Position numbers and translations under genes: made by a program
Assembly (NCBI RefSeq): GCF_014200605.1
Contig: NZ_JACHCE010000004.1
Coordinates: 62,001 to 126,000 of the forward strand
DNA: 64,000 bases
DNA from: Pedobacter cryoconitis
GTDB lineage: Bacteria > Bacteroidota > Bacteroidia > Sphingobacteriales > Sphingobacteriaceae
Direction: 5' to 3'
The notes under the pieces: model-generated
Told to the model about the DNA's origin: nothing
Seen by the model: only the letters and a program-made list of their open reading frames with translations
The model's database searches: none
Shown: piece by piece, positions 17,442-27,700 of the stretch
Layout: each line of letters begins with the position of its first letter
Numbering within the stretch: position 1 is the stretch's first letter

Positions 17442-18014
17442 ATGATCTACGCTTGTTTAAACTGTCTTGCTGAAGAAATGAATATTTTTTTTAAGAGCAA
17501 ACTTAAAATAGATGATGACAGGGCTATTATTTCTGGAATAGTCAACCAGAACGGAAGTATTGCAGTGCAGGGAGAAAACAAAGTATTAATTACACTAATC
17601 AATATTATTAGGGATACCAATCTAAAACGCGAAGGTTTAACAGGGGCCGGATTAAACATAAATACAGCCAAACCAATTTGTATACAGCTGCATTTAATGA
17701 TTTCCTGTTATTTCTCTGATACAAATTATGTCGAAGCACTTAGATTCTTATCTTTTGCAATAGGCTTTTTACAGGAGAAAAATGTCTTTGACCATACCAA
17801 TACACCAGGGATGGATAAAGATTTAGAGAAATTGATTTTTGAAATGGAATCAGTTGAACCAGATAAATTAAGCAATATCTGGTCTGTACTAGGTGCTAAA
17901 TATATGCCGTCTGTTTTATATAAAGTACGAATGATTGTTTATAATGCGAACAAAGTAAGCGAATACCGCCCGGTAGTAACAGGTATTGCCGAAAATAATC
18001 CTCAGGTAGTATGA
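17442..18014 (+). CDS. eCIS cap/sheath-terminator protein, Pvc16 type (DUF4255)
   Basis: The 190-residue protein matches the DUF4255/Pvc16 N-terminal family: an N-terminal helix (MIYACLNCLAEEMNIFF), a beta core (KVLITLINIIRDTN), the conserved PICIQLHLMISCYFSD segment, then RFLSFAIGFLQEK, with LSNIWSVLGAKYMPSVLYKVRMIV near the end. In AFP/PVC the homologous protein caps the sheath-tube and limits particle length. It is shorter than the AFP cap because only the conserved domain is present. It is the first gene of the plus-strand eCIS operon and overlaps the next start by 4 bp (ATGA), implying coupled translation. Confidence 0.88.
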   Translation: MIYACLNCLAEEMNIFFKSKLKIDDDRAIISGIVNQNGSIAVQGENKVLITLINIIRDTNLKREGLTGAGLNINTAKPICIQLHLMISCYFSDTNYVEALRFLSFAIGFLQEKNVFDHTNTPGMDKDLEKLIFEMESVEPDKLSNIWSVLGAKYMPSVLYKVRMIVYNANKVSEYRPVVTGIAENNPQVV

Positions 18015-18829
18015 TGCAGCAATACGAGAAAGCATTCAGCATCTTTTTTAAACACGATTTCTTCCCGGATGGGAACCTGAGGTCTTTAACAGTTAAGCCT
18101 ACGGCTGAAACCAAACTGACGCTCAGAAATAATGGAGGCATACTGGTTCCTTTTCAATATGGGATCCATGTGCTTTATGATTCGCTTTATTACGGAAATG
18201 AAAGATTGAGAAGAGATTTTTTAGGAAGTGCTGAACAATTAAAATTCTTAGTGATGAACATGGACAACAACTTTTATAATTATACTACCGAATTTAATAC
18301 GGATATCTCCTGTAATTATTTCTTTTTTACAAACACTGGAAATGCAAATTTACATACAGGCGCCTATGTAGGTAAAGCGGATTTCAGAAAGGCAGACACC
18401 AGAACTGGTGATTTTTTTACCAAACCTTTTGGAGTGATTGATCTCCAATTGCATGATGCACTGGAAGAAAGCCTGCAAATTTCTTTTAGTACGGTTTCAA
18501 CCTATTGGTGTTATGTGGTAACTACTGATTATCTTCAGGAGTTAATTAACCCTGCGATTCTGGATAAAGAAACAAAGGAATTATTTTCTGGCCCTGAGCC
18601 ATCCCGGATTACTGAAAATCAAACAGCCTTTTTATTCTTTTCTAAAAGACCTATTCCTCATTATCAGCGGGTACCTCATACTTTTCAACTGGTTGAAGAT
18701 TATCAGCCAGAGACGCAGCGCCATAAAGTGATACTGCCGGTATTACCCGGCCCAAATCCACAATATATATCAGCTATTGAAATTGCAGAGCAACACAAGG
18801 GTAAAAACATCTCATTCATATTTATCTGA
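18011..18829 (+). CDS. eCIS-linked protein of unknown function (272 aa)
   Basis: Not recognised. It overlaps the cap gene by 4 bp and sits 45 bp before the sheath gene, so it is almost certainly part of the particle or its assembly. It has no signal peptide or membrane segment. The N-terminal region (residues 30-135) is rich in aromatic residues and beta-type sequence (LLVPFQYGIHVLYDSLYY pattern, NYFFFTNTGN). The C-terminal part is mixed (DLQLHDALEESLQISFSTVSTYWCYVVTTDYLQEL), ending in a strand KNISFIFI. The position beside the cap suggests a second cap-end or sheath-related component, which is inference only. Confidence 0.8.
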   Translation: MMQQYEKAFSIFFKHDFFPDGNLRSLTVKPTAETKLTLRNNGGILVPFQYGIHVLYDSLYYGNERLRRDFLGSAEQLKFLVMNMDNNFYNYTTEFNTDISCNYFFFTNTGNANLHTGAYVGKADFRKADTRTGDFFTKPFGVIDLQLHDALEESLQISFSTVSTYWCYVVTTDYLQELINPAILDKETKELFSGPEPSRITENQTAFLFFSKRPIPHYQRVPHTFQLVEDYQPETQRHKVILPVLPGPNPQYISAIEIAEQHKGKNISFIFI

Positions 18830-18874
18830 CATCCAGAAATTTAATTAATCGCACATAAAATAAAAAGAAAAACT

Positions 18875-20386
18875 ATGGCATTAGATTACAAAACCCCCGG
18901 TGTATACATAGAGGAGAAAAACGCCTTTCCCGGATCCGCAGTAGCAGTAGAAACCGCCATACCGGTTTTTATTGGTTATACTGAAAAAGCAGAAAGAAAT
19001 GGTAAATCGCTGGTGTACAAACCCACAAGGATTACTTCTCTTGCAGTATTCGTAGAGTATTTTGGCAAAGGTTTCAATCCTAAGTTTACGATTAAAGACC
19101 CGCCAACACCTGCAGTGGCAGGAGTTGAAACCTTTAAGATCAATGGCAAAGATCAAGTGGTAGAAATTAATCCAAATCATGAATTCCTGCTTTATAATGC
19201 AATCAGGTTATTTTATTACAATGGAGGAAGTGTATGTTACATCCTTGCTGTAGATACTTATGGTGATAAACCTGACGGATTTGACATTGACGCCAACCAC
19301 TTTACACAAGGGCCTGAAAATCAAAACGTTTTTTCTCTCCTTGAAAAAGAATATGAACCTACATTAGTTGTATTACCGGATGTGATTACCAAAGGCGAAA
19401 CGCTTGCTTATGGTCTATATGTCTTAGCTTTACAACATTGTGCAGGCATGCAAAGCCGCTTTGGGATATTTGATGTTTACAATAAACCAGGAAATACAAT
19501 TGAACAGGATAGTGAAAGTTTCCGCACTGGTATAGGTGCCAATTCTTTAAATTACGGTGCTGCCTATTATCCTTATCTTAAAACTTCTGTAATACAGCCC
19601 AGCGAAATTAATTATGAGAATATTGATCCTTCAGTAAAACTGGAAGATTTATTACCTGAAGATAATGTAAAAGCTATTGTTACGGCCTTTGAAGCTATTG
19701 CGCCAGATAAAGTAACCCTGACTGATCAGATAAATTATCATCAGTCGTTAAAAGCTGCCAGCCCAAGTTATGTGGCAATCATTGAAGAGATCAGGTCTAA
19801 ACTGAATTTACTGCCGCCAAGTTCTGCTATAGCAGGGATTTATACTTTTGTGGATACCGCAAGGGGCGTTTGGAAATCACCGGCTAATGTGTCTTTAACA
19901 ATGGTGAATGAGCCTGCAATTGCCGTTTCTCATGAGGAACAGCAAAAACTGAATGTAGATGTTATGGCGGGTAAATCTATCAACGTCATCCGTCCTTTTC
20001 CGGGTATAGGTACATTGGTTTGGGGTGCACGTACCTTAGACGGTAATAGCCAGGATTGGAGATACATTAACGTAAGACGTACACTGATTATGATAGAGCA
20101 GTCTTTAAAACTGGCTACAAGAGCTTATGTTTTTGAGGCCAATGACGGAAATACCTGGGTTACGATCAGCAGTATGATCAATAATTTCCTGTATAATTTA
20201 TGGAAACAGGGTGCTCTTGCAGGTGCCGCGCCAGAGCAGGCTTATAATGTACAGATCGGACTGGGTTCTACGATGACCCCAAATGATATACTGGACGGAA
20301 TTATGCGTATTACGGTTATGTTAGCCATTGTACGCCCTGCAGAATTTATCGTACTGACGTTCCAGCAACAACAACAACAATCTTAA
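18875..20386 (+). CDS. eCIS contractile sheath protein
   Basis: The 503-residue protein is a phage tail sheath (FI) family member: N-terminal YKTPGVYIEE motif (residues 5-14), a variable middle domain, and the conserved C-terminal domain (about 370-500) with GINVIRPFPGIGTLVWGARTL-like sequence, DWRYINVRRTLIMIEQSL, FEANDGNTWVTISSMINNFL and RPAEFIVLTF. In AFP/PVC three sheath paralogues (types 2-4) are present; here there is only this one, so it must form the whole contractile sleeve around the tube. The protein ends in a run of glutamines (QQQQQQS). Confidence 0.96.
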   Translation: MALDYKTPGVYIEEKNAFPGSAVAVETAIPVFIGYTEKAERNGKSLVYKPTRITSLAVFVEYFGKGFNPKFTIKDPPTPAVAGVETFKINGKDQVVEINPNHEFLLYNAIRLFYYNGGSVCYILAVDTYGDKPDGFDIDANHFTQGPENQNVFSLLEKEYEPTLVVLPDVITKGETLAYGLYVLALQHCAGMQSRFGIFDVYNKPGNTIEQDSESFRTGIGANSLNYGAAYYPYLKTSVIQPSEINYENIDPSVKLEDLLPEDNVKAIVTAFEAIAPDKVTLTDQINYHQSLKAASPSYVAIIEEIRSKLNLLPPSSAIAGIYTFVDTARGVWKSPANVSLTMVNEPAIAVSHEEQQKLNVDVMAGKSINVIRPFPGIGTLVWGARTLDGNSQDWRYINVRRTLIMIEQSLKLATRAYVFEANDGNTWVTISSMINNFLYNLWKQGALAGAAPEQAYNVQIGLGSTMTPNDILDGIMRITVMLAIVRPAEFIVLTFQQQQQQS

Positions 20387-20419
20387 TTTATTTATTAACC
20401 TCATACTAAAACATTTTTT

Positions 20420-20875
20420 ATGGCAGATAATGGAGCCGCTCAGGCAGCCACAACGTGGCCGTTGGTTAAATTTCAGTTCTCAGTGAAGATTGGAAGTGAC
20501 GAATTATTATTTCAGGAAGTAACCGGTCTTTCTTCTGAGACACAGGTGATTGAATACAGGGTTGGCAATAGTGCTGTGTTTTCTACAGTGAAAATGCCGG
20601 GGATTAAGAAATTCGGGAATGTAACCCTGAAGAAAGGCATTTTTAAAGATGACAAAAAGTTATGGGACTTATACAATAAGATCAAGATGAACACATTTGA
20701 AAGACAGACTGTGGTAATCAGCTTATTGGATGAATCCAATGCTGTAGCAATGTCCTGGAACCTTAAAAACGCTTTCCCGGTTAAAATGTCGGTATCTGAT
20801 ATGAAAGCAGATGCGAATGAGCCTGCGGTAGAAACTATGGAACTTGCTCATGAAGGGTTTGAACTGGCTAGCTAA
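20420..20875 (+). CDS. eCIS inner tube protein (Pvc1/gp19 type)
   Basis: The 151-residue protein belongs to the T4 gp19-like/Hcp-fold tail tube family: FQFSVKIGSDELLFQEVTGLSSETQVIEYR at the N-terminus, MPGIKKFGNVTLKKGIF in the middle and ETMELAHEGFEL at the end. It should stack as hexameric rings to form the channel pushed out on contraction. It is followed 11 bp later by a second, divergent tube-fold gene. The better match to the canonical tube consensus suggests this is the major tube subunit. Confidence 0.94.
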   Translation: MADNGAAQAATTWPLVKFQFSVKIGSDELLFQEVTGLSSETQVIEYRVGNSAVFSTVKMPGIKKFGNVTLKKGIFKDDKKLWDLYNKIKMNTFERQTVVISLLDESNAVAMSWNLKNAFPVKMSVSDMKADANEPAVETMELAHEGFELAS

Positions 20876-20886
20876 ATATAACACAG

Positions 20887-21330
20887 ATGGCATATCCATA
20901 TGAGGTCCCTGTCGCTTTTAGTTTTGAAGTCAGAATACCTGGGTTTAGCAATGAAGGAGAATGCAGCTTCAGGGATGTAGGTGGACTTTCTGTTAAAATG
21001 GATCTTGAAACTGTAATTGAAGGTGGAGTGAATGACTATGAACATAAACTGCCTAAAAGAGCACAGTATAATCCACTGGTTTTGAAGCGGGGAATCCTGA
21101 GAGGTTCACAGTTTACGGCATGGATCAATGACGCCATCAGGAATTTCAATTTTAAGCCTAAACAGATCTATATCAGTCTGATTGATGAGCAAAGAGCCCC
21201 TACGATCAGATGGAGAGTGGAAAATGCTTATCCTGTAGGTATCGAGATGTCTGAATTTAAGGCTGAGGAGAATGCACTGGCCATTGAAACACTGACTATT
21301 GCCTATGACTATTTTGTAAGAATGGAATAA
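20887..21330 (+). CDS. eCIS tube-initiator protein (Pvc5 type)
   Basis: The 147-residue protein has the same fold pattern as its neighbour: VAFSFEVRIPGFSNEGECSFRDVGGLSVKMDLETV, LPKRAQYNPLVLKRGIL, then IRWRVENAYPVGIEMSEFKAEENALAIETLTIAYDYF. It differs enough in sequence to be a specialised paralogue. In AFP/PVC particles a second tube protein forms the first layer joining the spike/baseplate to the main tube, and its position just before the LysM and spike genes fits that role. Confidence 0.9.
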   Translation: MAYPYEVPVAFSFEVRIPGFSNEGECSFRDVGGLSVKMDLETVIEGGVNDYEHKLPKRAQYNPLVLKRGILRGSQFTAWINDAIRNFNFKPKQIYISLIDEQRAPTIRWRVENAYPVGIEMSEFKAEENALAIETLTIAYDYFVRME

Positions 21331-21344
21331 TAATTTGTTGAATT

Positions 21345-21509
21345 ATGCCTTTAGAGATACGGGAGCTTGTGATCAAAGTTAATATAGAAACTGCTAACCA
21401 TACATCAAATACGGATGTAAAAGAGCAGATGCGTGACCTCGAAGACCGGATTATTGAGAAATGTCTGGAAAAAATTCAGCGCAAAATTGAAAAAAGTTTA
21501 GAAAGGTAA
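21345..21509 (+). CDS. DUF5908-family small eCIS protein (54 aa)
   Basis: This small gene runs from ATG 21345 to TAA 21507-21509. The protein begins MPLEIRELVIKVNIE, the hallmark of the DUF5908 family that occurs in eCIS loci between tube and LysM genes, the position of Pvc6. The rest is a charged amphipathic helix (EQMRDLEDRIIEKCLEKIQRKIEKSLER), likely a coiled coil. The stop lies one base before the next start (21511). The role is unproven; a small baseplate or assembly factor is likely. Confidence 0.85.
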   Translation: MPLEIRELVIKVNIETANHTSNTDVKEQMRDLEDRIIEKCLEKIQRKIEKSLER

Positions 21510-21510
21510 T

Positions 21511-22176
21511 ATGGCACTCATTAAACTAAGAATAGATTCTTATGGTAAAGCAGATTATATAAGTAGCCATAAAGGCACAATTAATGCTTTTATCAACCCG
21601 GAAAGTTATGCAGTGACCAATTCCAATAACTTCAGTTCTTTCAATATTAAAGGAGATTCTGAACAAACATTCTTCTTTAACAATACCGGGGGCAGTGTGT
21701 TGAAGATAGATAAATTACTGGTTGACGGAACAAAAATTGTTCAGTCAGCCGGTTTTAAAGATGTAGATGCCTATCTGAAAGACCTCTCCAAACTGGTTTA
21801 TGAATATAATGGAGAAATTCATATGCCGCCTTATGTAAAAGTTACCTGGGGTAATTTTGTTTTTAAAGGGGTATGTACTTCCTATAATGTCAAATACACG
21901 CTGTTTAAACCAGACGGAACTTGTTTAAGGGCTGAGGTCTCTATGGAATTCAAAGCATCTGTTGACCCGCAGACTAAAGTTAATAAAGCAGCTAACAGTT
22001 CTCCTGATTTAACACATGCGCGTACCGTTAAAGCAGGTGATACTTTACCGCTGATGACATACCGGATTTATGGGACCAGTGCTTATTATATGGAGGTTGC
22101 CAGAATCAATAACCTGAGTAATATCAATGCAATTAAACCAGGAGACCAGATCTATTTTCCTCCTTTAAAAAAATAA
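21511..22176 (+). CDS. eCIS LysM-domain baseplate protein (Pvc7 type)
   Basis: The 221-residue protein has an N-terminal baseplate domain (residues 1-150; INPESYAVTNSNNFSSFNIKG, VTWGNFVFKGVCTSYNVKYTLF, EVSMEFKASVD) resembling the gp53/Pvc7 family and a C-terminal LysM domain (about 165-220; RTVKAGDTLPLMTYRIYGTSAYYMEVARINNL, KPGDQIYFPPL). In contractile systems such proteins link the tube initiator to the spike; the LysM fold here is structural rather than a peptidoglycan-binding module. It is tightly packed between DUF5908 and the spike gene (5-bp gap). Confidence 0.92.
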   Translation: MALIKLRIDSYGKADYISSHKGTINAFINPESYAVTNSNNFSSFNIKGDSEQTFFFNNTGGSVLKIDKLLVDGTKIVQSAGFKDVDAYLKDLSKLVYEYNGEIHMPPYVKVTWGNFVFKGVCTSYNVKYTLFKPDGTCLRAEVSMEFKASVDPQTKVNKAANSSPDLTHARTVKAGDTLPLMTYRIYGTSAYYMEVARINNLSNINAIKPGDQIYFPPLKK

Positions 22177-22181
22177 AAGCT

Positions 22182-23993
22182 ATGCCTGCAAGTCCCTGGG
22201 AAATTATAAAGAACATGTCTCTGCGCTGTACTGTTAAAATTAACAATACAGAAATGAAGGAGGAATATGGGATTGAATCAATTTCTATTTCACATCAGCT
22301 TGGCACTATCTCTTCGGCAGAACTCTCTATTTCTGGTAATTATGCCAGCGACTTTTCCAGTTTGACCGTAGCTGATGATGAAATATTTACTCCGGGCAAT
22401 ACCCTTGAAATTACAGGGGGCTATGATGATAAGGGCGAAACTGTATTATTTAAGGGCTGTATTGTCAGTCATTCCATTCAGCTTAGTGGCGATCAGCCTG
22501 TAAGCATGAAATTAAGTTGTAAACACATGGTTGTGAATATGACCAGGAATCAAAAAACAACGACCTTTCAGAATTTAACAGATAGCGGTATTATTGAAAA
22601 AATACTGGATAACTATGGAATTAAGAAATCGGTAGAGACTACCACTATTAAACATGAACAATTTGCTCAAAACCAAGCTACCGACTGGGACTTTATGGTT
22701 TCAAGAGCCGACGAAAATGGGTTTATTGTTAGTCTGGATGCAGATACGGTCAGCGTTAAACCTCCGGGCTTAACACAGCAGCCAGTCATCAGGCTGGCTT
22801 CAGGGGATTCTATACTGGACTTTTCGGGTGAACTTATCGCTGAAAACCAACCAACTACTGTTAAAGGCTCTGGTTATGATGACAAGCAGGTACCAATCAA
22901 TGTGACAGCTAAAGAACCTTCGATGAATAATCAGGGTAATTTACAGCCCAAAGAATTAGCCGGAAAATTTAGCCCCGCCCCACAGTCACACCGTTTAAAT
23001 ACACCAACCACTCCGGCAGAATTAGAAGGGTATGTAAATAGCAAATTATTGCAGATCCGTTTAAGCGCGATTAGGGGAAGTGTCAGTTTTGTAGGTTCCC
23101 CACTGGTAAAAACCGGGACAATTATACTCCTTGAAGGGGTAGGAAAAAGATATAATGGAAATGCTTATGTGACTTCTGTAACCCATTCTATTAACAAGGG
23201 TTTATGGAAAACAACCGCAAAATTCGGCCTGGATAATAAACCAATCAGTAAAAAGCAAGATTTTTCAGCACAGCCAGCCAATGGCAGGGTGCCAGTAGCT
23301 TACGGACTGAGAACTGCAAGAGTAGTCAGATTAGCACAGGATACAAAAGAGCCGGGTTCTTTATACAAAGTTCTGGTTGCTTTACCAGCTGAACAGGATA
23401 AAGAAAATGAAGTTTGGGCAAGAATGGCCAATTTTTATGCAACCTCGGGATCGGGATTAGAATTTCTGCCTGAAATTGGCGATGAAGTGGCGGTTGGTTT
23501 TGTAGATAGTGATCCCAATTTCCCAGTTATACTGGGTTCACTTTTTGGTCATAAAAACGTTGCTCCTAACCCTGCACCTGATGAAAATAATTATATCAAA
23601 AGAATCACAACTAAAAGTAAGCTTAAAATATCTTTTGACGATCAGTATAAAGTAATACAGATTGAAACTCCTGGTGAAAACAAAATTACCATCAGCGAAA
23701 AGGATGATAAACATACGATTGAACTCAAAGATAAAAACAATAACCTGATCAGTATGACTGCAGATGGCATCAAACTGACCAGTGATAAAGACATTGTACT
23801 GGATGCTAAAGGCAGCCTGAAACTTTCGGCTGGCGGCAAGATAACGATTTCTTCAAGTGGCGGAGATGTAGCCGTTTCGGGGCAGAGTATCAAAAATACA
23901 GCTTTGGGAGAATTTGCTGCAAAAGGTGGTACTGCCGAAGTCTCTGCCTCGGGCCCCACTACCATTAAAGGTGCAATGGTCATGATTAACTAA
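22182..23993 (+). CDS. eCIS spike protein, VgrG/gp27-gp5 like (Pvc8 type)
   Basis: The 603-residue protein has the gp27-like hub domain in residues about 10-345 (VKINNTEMKEEYGIESISISHQLGTISSAELSI, DWDFMVSRADENGFIVSLD), a gp5-like OB-fold domain at about 370-465 (VVRLAQDTKEPGSLYKVLVALP, VWARMANFYATSGSGLEFLPEIGDEVAVGFV, PVILGSLFG), then a charged beta-helix needle (about 480-603; KITISEKDDKHTIELKDKNNN ... ISSSGGDVAVSGQSIKN). No lysozyme or effector extension is present. It should trimerise at the particle tip below the PAAR protein encoded next. Confidence 0.95.
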   Translation: MPASPWEIIKNMSLRCTVKINNTEMKEEYGIESISISHQLGTISSAELSISGNYASDFSSLTVADDEIFTPGNTLEITGGYDDKGETVLFKGCIVSHSIQLSGDQPVSMKLSCKHMVVNMTRNQKTTTFQNLTDSGIIEKILDNYGIKKSVETTTIKHEQFAQNQATDWDFMVSRADENGFIVSLDADTVSVKPPGLTQQPVIRLASGDSILDFSGELIAENQPTTVKGSGYDDKQVPINVTAKEPSMNNQGNLQPKELAGKFSPAPQSHRLNTPTTPAELEGYVNSKLLQIRLSAIRGSVSFVGSPLVKTGTIILLEGVGKRYNGNAYVTSVTHSINKGLWKTTAKFGLDNKPISKKQDFSAQPANGRVPVAYGLRTARVVRLAQDTKEPGSLYKVLVALPAEQDKENEVWARMANFYATSGSGLEFLPEIGDEVAVGFVDSDPNFPVILGSLFGHKNVAPNPAPDENNYIKRITTKSKLKISFDDQYKVIQIETPGENKITISEKDDKHTIELKDKNNNLISMTADGIKLTSDKDIVLDAKGSLKLSAGGKITISSSGGDVAVSGQSIKNTALGEFAAKGGTAEVSASGPTTIKGAMVMIN

Positions 23994-24013
23994 CAGAAAT
24001 TAAATGAAATGAT

Positions 24014-24316
24014 ATGGGATTAATGGCCGCAAGAATTACTGATATGCATACTTGTCCTATGCTCACCCCTGGCCTTCCTCCTATACCTCATGTAGGCGGC
24101 CCGGTTATTGGCCCTGGCGCCCCTACTGTAATTATAGGAAAAATGATAGCTGCCGTGGTGGGCGATATGGCAGTATGTGTCGGACCGCCAGACTCTATTA
24201 TTAAAGGATCGTCAACAGTTTTACTCTGCGGCAAACCTGCAGCGCGTATGGGAGATACCACAGCTCATGGAGGAACGATTGCTATAGGATGCCCGACCGT
24301 ACTTATAGGAGGATAA
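24014..24316 (+). CDS. PAAR-domain spike tip protein (Pvc10 type)
   Basis: The 100-residue protein begins MAARITDMHTCPM and contains the three PAAR-type repeats (PTVIIGKMIAAVVGDMAVCVG, STVLLCGKPAARMGDTTAHGG, CPTVLIGG), with His and Cys residues suited to metal binding at the tip of a conical spike. It ends right after the repeat, so it has no C-terminal effector. The start may be ATG 24014 or the internal ATG at 24023 (MAARITD); the difference is three residues. It lies between the spike and gp25-type genes. Confidence 0.95.
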   Translation: MGLMAARITDMHTCPMLTPGLPPIPHVGGPVIGPGAPTVIIGKMIAAVVGDMAVCVGPPDSIIKGSSTVLLCGKPAARMGDTTAHGGTIAIGCPTVLIGG

Positions 24317-24317
24317 A

Positions 24318-24737
24318 ATGGAACAGGAAGAAAGAACATTTTTAGGACGGGGCTGGAGTTTTCCGCCTGCGTTTGACCGGATAAATAATAAAAACCGGAT
24401 GTCTTCGGGGGTTAAAGATATTGAACAGAGTATACATATTATACTGGGCACTACCCCTGGTGAAAGGATCATGCAGCCTGAATTTGGCTGTAATCTCAAA
24501 AAAATGGTTTTCGAGCAGCTGAGTTCGAACCTGATTACTGAATTAAATCAGATGATCGGACAGGCTTTATTAAATTTTGAACCCAGAATCAGATTTCATC
24601 AGGCGGAGATTTCACAGGAAGCCAATTTAGAGGGTTTAGTTTACATGCATATAGAATATACTGTGATCACCACGAATACCAGGCACAATATTGTTTATCC
24701 CTTTTATCTGGCAGAAGGTACTAACGTTTCTATTTAA
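24318..24737 (+). CDS. gp25-like baseplate wedge protein (Pvc9 type)
   Basis: The 139-residue protein contains the gp25/IraD core: GWSFPPAFDR, VKDIEQSIHIILGTTPGERIMQPEFGCNLKKMVFEQ and IGQALLNFEPRI. In contractile systems gp25 proteins start sheath polymerisation on the baseplate. The start is only one base after the PAAR stop codon, and the stop is 4 bp before the next start. Confidence 0.95.
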   Translation: MEQEERTFLGRGWSFPPAFDRINNKNRMSSGVKDIEQSIHIILGTTPGERIMQPEFGCNLKKMVFEQLSSNLITELNQMIGQALLNFEPRIRFHQAEISQEANLEGLVYMHIEYTVITTNTRHNIVYPFYLAEGTNVSI

Positions 24738-24741
24738 GCTT

Positions 24742-27700
24742 ATGGCAACAGAACTAAAGCCCGAAATTAAAGATGGCATGAGCCAGTCGGAACGCTACCT
24801 GGCTTCTTTGGATACCTCCTATTTTGGTATAGATGAGAAAGACGCACCCGATTTGTTCAAATTACTTTATGAGCTTTGCGGCCAGTTCAATTACTACGAT
24901 GAAACGAATCATATTCAGGGAGACTGGCAAGACTTCCTGAGTTCAGATATTGATATACTTATAGAATTGCTGGCCAGTGTAGAGAGCAGGACTTCGACCG
25001 ACCAGTATAAAAAATTAACCCATGCGCTTAAACTGGCAGAAAACCAACAGGATCTGACTATCTGCTTAAGAAATATTTTTCTTTTTATCCAGGGTTTTGC
25101 AATTCTCCAGATGGAGTTTCATAAAAGACTGGAAACGGCCAATAACCTGGGCCGTACCAATCATTTTGACCTCACTAAAGAAACGTTCGCCCACCATTTG
25201 CAGCGGCTTTATGATTATAATCTGAATGCGATAGAACTGCTTGGTGAAGCGGTTAGAATTCACTTTGAGGAGCAATCATTCAGCTATATATTTGAAAGGA
25301 ATTTTGAAGTTATTGATGAACCTTTCCATAAAAACGGGTCTGTCCGCGAAAAGGTAATCCTGTCTGTTCCCTATTTTGACAATCTTGTTGCTGATTTAGA
25401 AGCGAAATTTAACAAACTTTCCAATACTGCAAGACAGTATATAAAAACTCAAATAGTTGATGGTGATGTCTTTGACCCGCACACTGCTTTATTGCTCTCC
25501 TTTTTAAAACTTTATACTTATCTGCAGCAGCCAGTTAACCATTTACTGCAAAAACATCTGGATTATTTCTATCATGATATTATCGGTATCAAAAATAAAG
25601 AAGAGCAGCTGGACAAGATGCACCTTATTGTTGGGCCAATACCTTTGAGCACGCCTTTTGTGTTAAATAAGGGTGAACAACTGATTGCTGAAGTTGAAGG
25701 GTACCAGGAGAAGCTCATTTATGCTTTAGCCAATGATACAGAAATCAGTGCAACACAGGTCAGGGAACTAAAAACAGTTTTTATCAGTAACAAATTACAG
25801 TTAAAAGGGAGAACAAGCAGTGCCGGAGATGTCAATGAATTGCAGGTATACCAGGGGAATTATCCTTCTGCTGTTCCCGATACTTTTCAAAAAGACGGAA
25901 TTTCTTTTCCCTGGCCTTTACTGGGCGAGGATCAAAGTGAATTACCGCTCCAGCAAAAAACAATGGACCAGGCAGATATAGGACTGATGGTTGCCTCTCC
26001 GCTTTTATACCAGGTGGATGGGCAAAGGAATTTTAGTGTCAAATTTTTTATCAAGCAGGAATCCTGTCTAAAATTTGATGAACATGTAACCCGGATGTAT
26101 AAGGCTTTAAACACCAATAAGGAGGTATTAATACTGCAATTGCTGAATCAGAGTTTTGATATCACAATTACGGGGGCCAATGGCTGGTTGCCCATTAAAC
26201 ACTATGCAGTATCTTTTACCCCTGCCAGCACGACCAGCAGCTGCTGCATGGAAATCAAATTCAGGATGAAGAGTACTGAAGAGGCTATTGCTATTTATAA
26301 TCCGGCTTTGCATGGACAGGATCTTGGTTTGCAATTACCAGCTTTGCGTTTATCACTCAATAATTACTCTTTTCACCACCCTTATACTTTTCTTTCTTAT
26401 TTTGTAATAGAAAGGGTCAATATCAAAGTGGATGTCAGGGAATCTGAACATTTTAAACTAAGAAACAACCAGTTTGATTTGCATGGAAAAGCGCCATTTC
26501 AGCCTTTTGGCGCTCTGCCAGTCAGAGGTTCATACCTGGATATTCATAACAGTAATATCTTTAACAGCTACCTGGTTAATTTCCGTCTTCAGTTTTACTG
26601 GTTTGATCTTCCTGCTGATGAGAATGGTTTTGAGGATTATTATCAGGGTTATCCATATCCGTTTACCAATGATTCTTTTAAGATAACACTGAGCAGCAAT
26701 ACCAATTCCAGATTTACCCCCGGAACAGAAGAAAAACAAGAGTTTAATTTATTTGAGCGTCAGAGCCCTCATGGTAAAGCCTTGCTGAAGAACAGGACCA
26801 CCATTAACAGAATTGATTTAAAGCGGATCAAATTTGAGAATATGCCCGAATTGGATAAGGATGATACAAATGATGACTTTAAACAGGGTACTTTGCGGGT
26901 TGAACTGGTACAGCCTGATGATGCTTTTGGAAACCGGCTGTATACCAGGTCATTTATTGAAATAGCTGAACATAATGCCAAAAGGTTCGTCAAAAAGAAG
27001 GACGCCCCTAACCCGCCTTATGTGCCCGTGTTGAAGTCGATGTCTATCGATTATACACTGGAACATTCAGAATTAATTTATGGAAGCACACAGGAAAACA
27101 GAGATGATCTTGTGCTGTTTCATCTTTACCCTTTTGGATATGAAGAGTTTTATAATGGTAAGAATTTAAAAAACAACTTCTTTGTCCCTCCTCCCAATCA
27201 TGAAAGCAATCTCTTTCTGGGCTTAAGTGAGCTGACAGAAAACCAGGAACTGTCTCTTTTGTTTCAATTGGCGGAAGCAAACCTGCACCATTCCATGCAT
27301 GAACCAGAATTAATCAACTGGAGCCATTTAGTTCAAAATAAATGGGTTCCTTTTCCAAATTCGGGCGTACTGATGGATACCACAAATAATTTTATGAATA
27401 CAGGTGTGGTCACACTCAAAATTCCGGAGGGGGTCGATAAAGGAAATACAATTCTTAATGCAGACCTGTACTGGATAAGGGCATCTTTACCTTGTGCGAG
27501 CTCTTTAAAATCCAGGACGATCGCCATATTTTCGCAGGCCGTCATTGCAGTCAGGGAACCCGGACAATCAAATTTTCCTGATTCGGCTTATATCCTGCCC
27601 AAAGATGCCGTTAAAGGTTTTCGGGGCAGTTTGCCGGCAGTAAAAAGCCTGATGCAATTTTTCCCTTCTTTTGGCGGCTATCCGAAAGAGTCTGACGGCA

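Noticed and set aside
23642..23983. 113-residue minus-strand open frame opposite the spike gene
   Set aside because: It lies entirely in the beta-helix end of the VgrG-like protein; the open frame reflects the repetitive codon pattern of that region.
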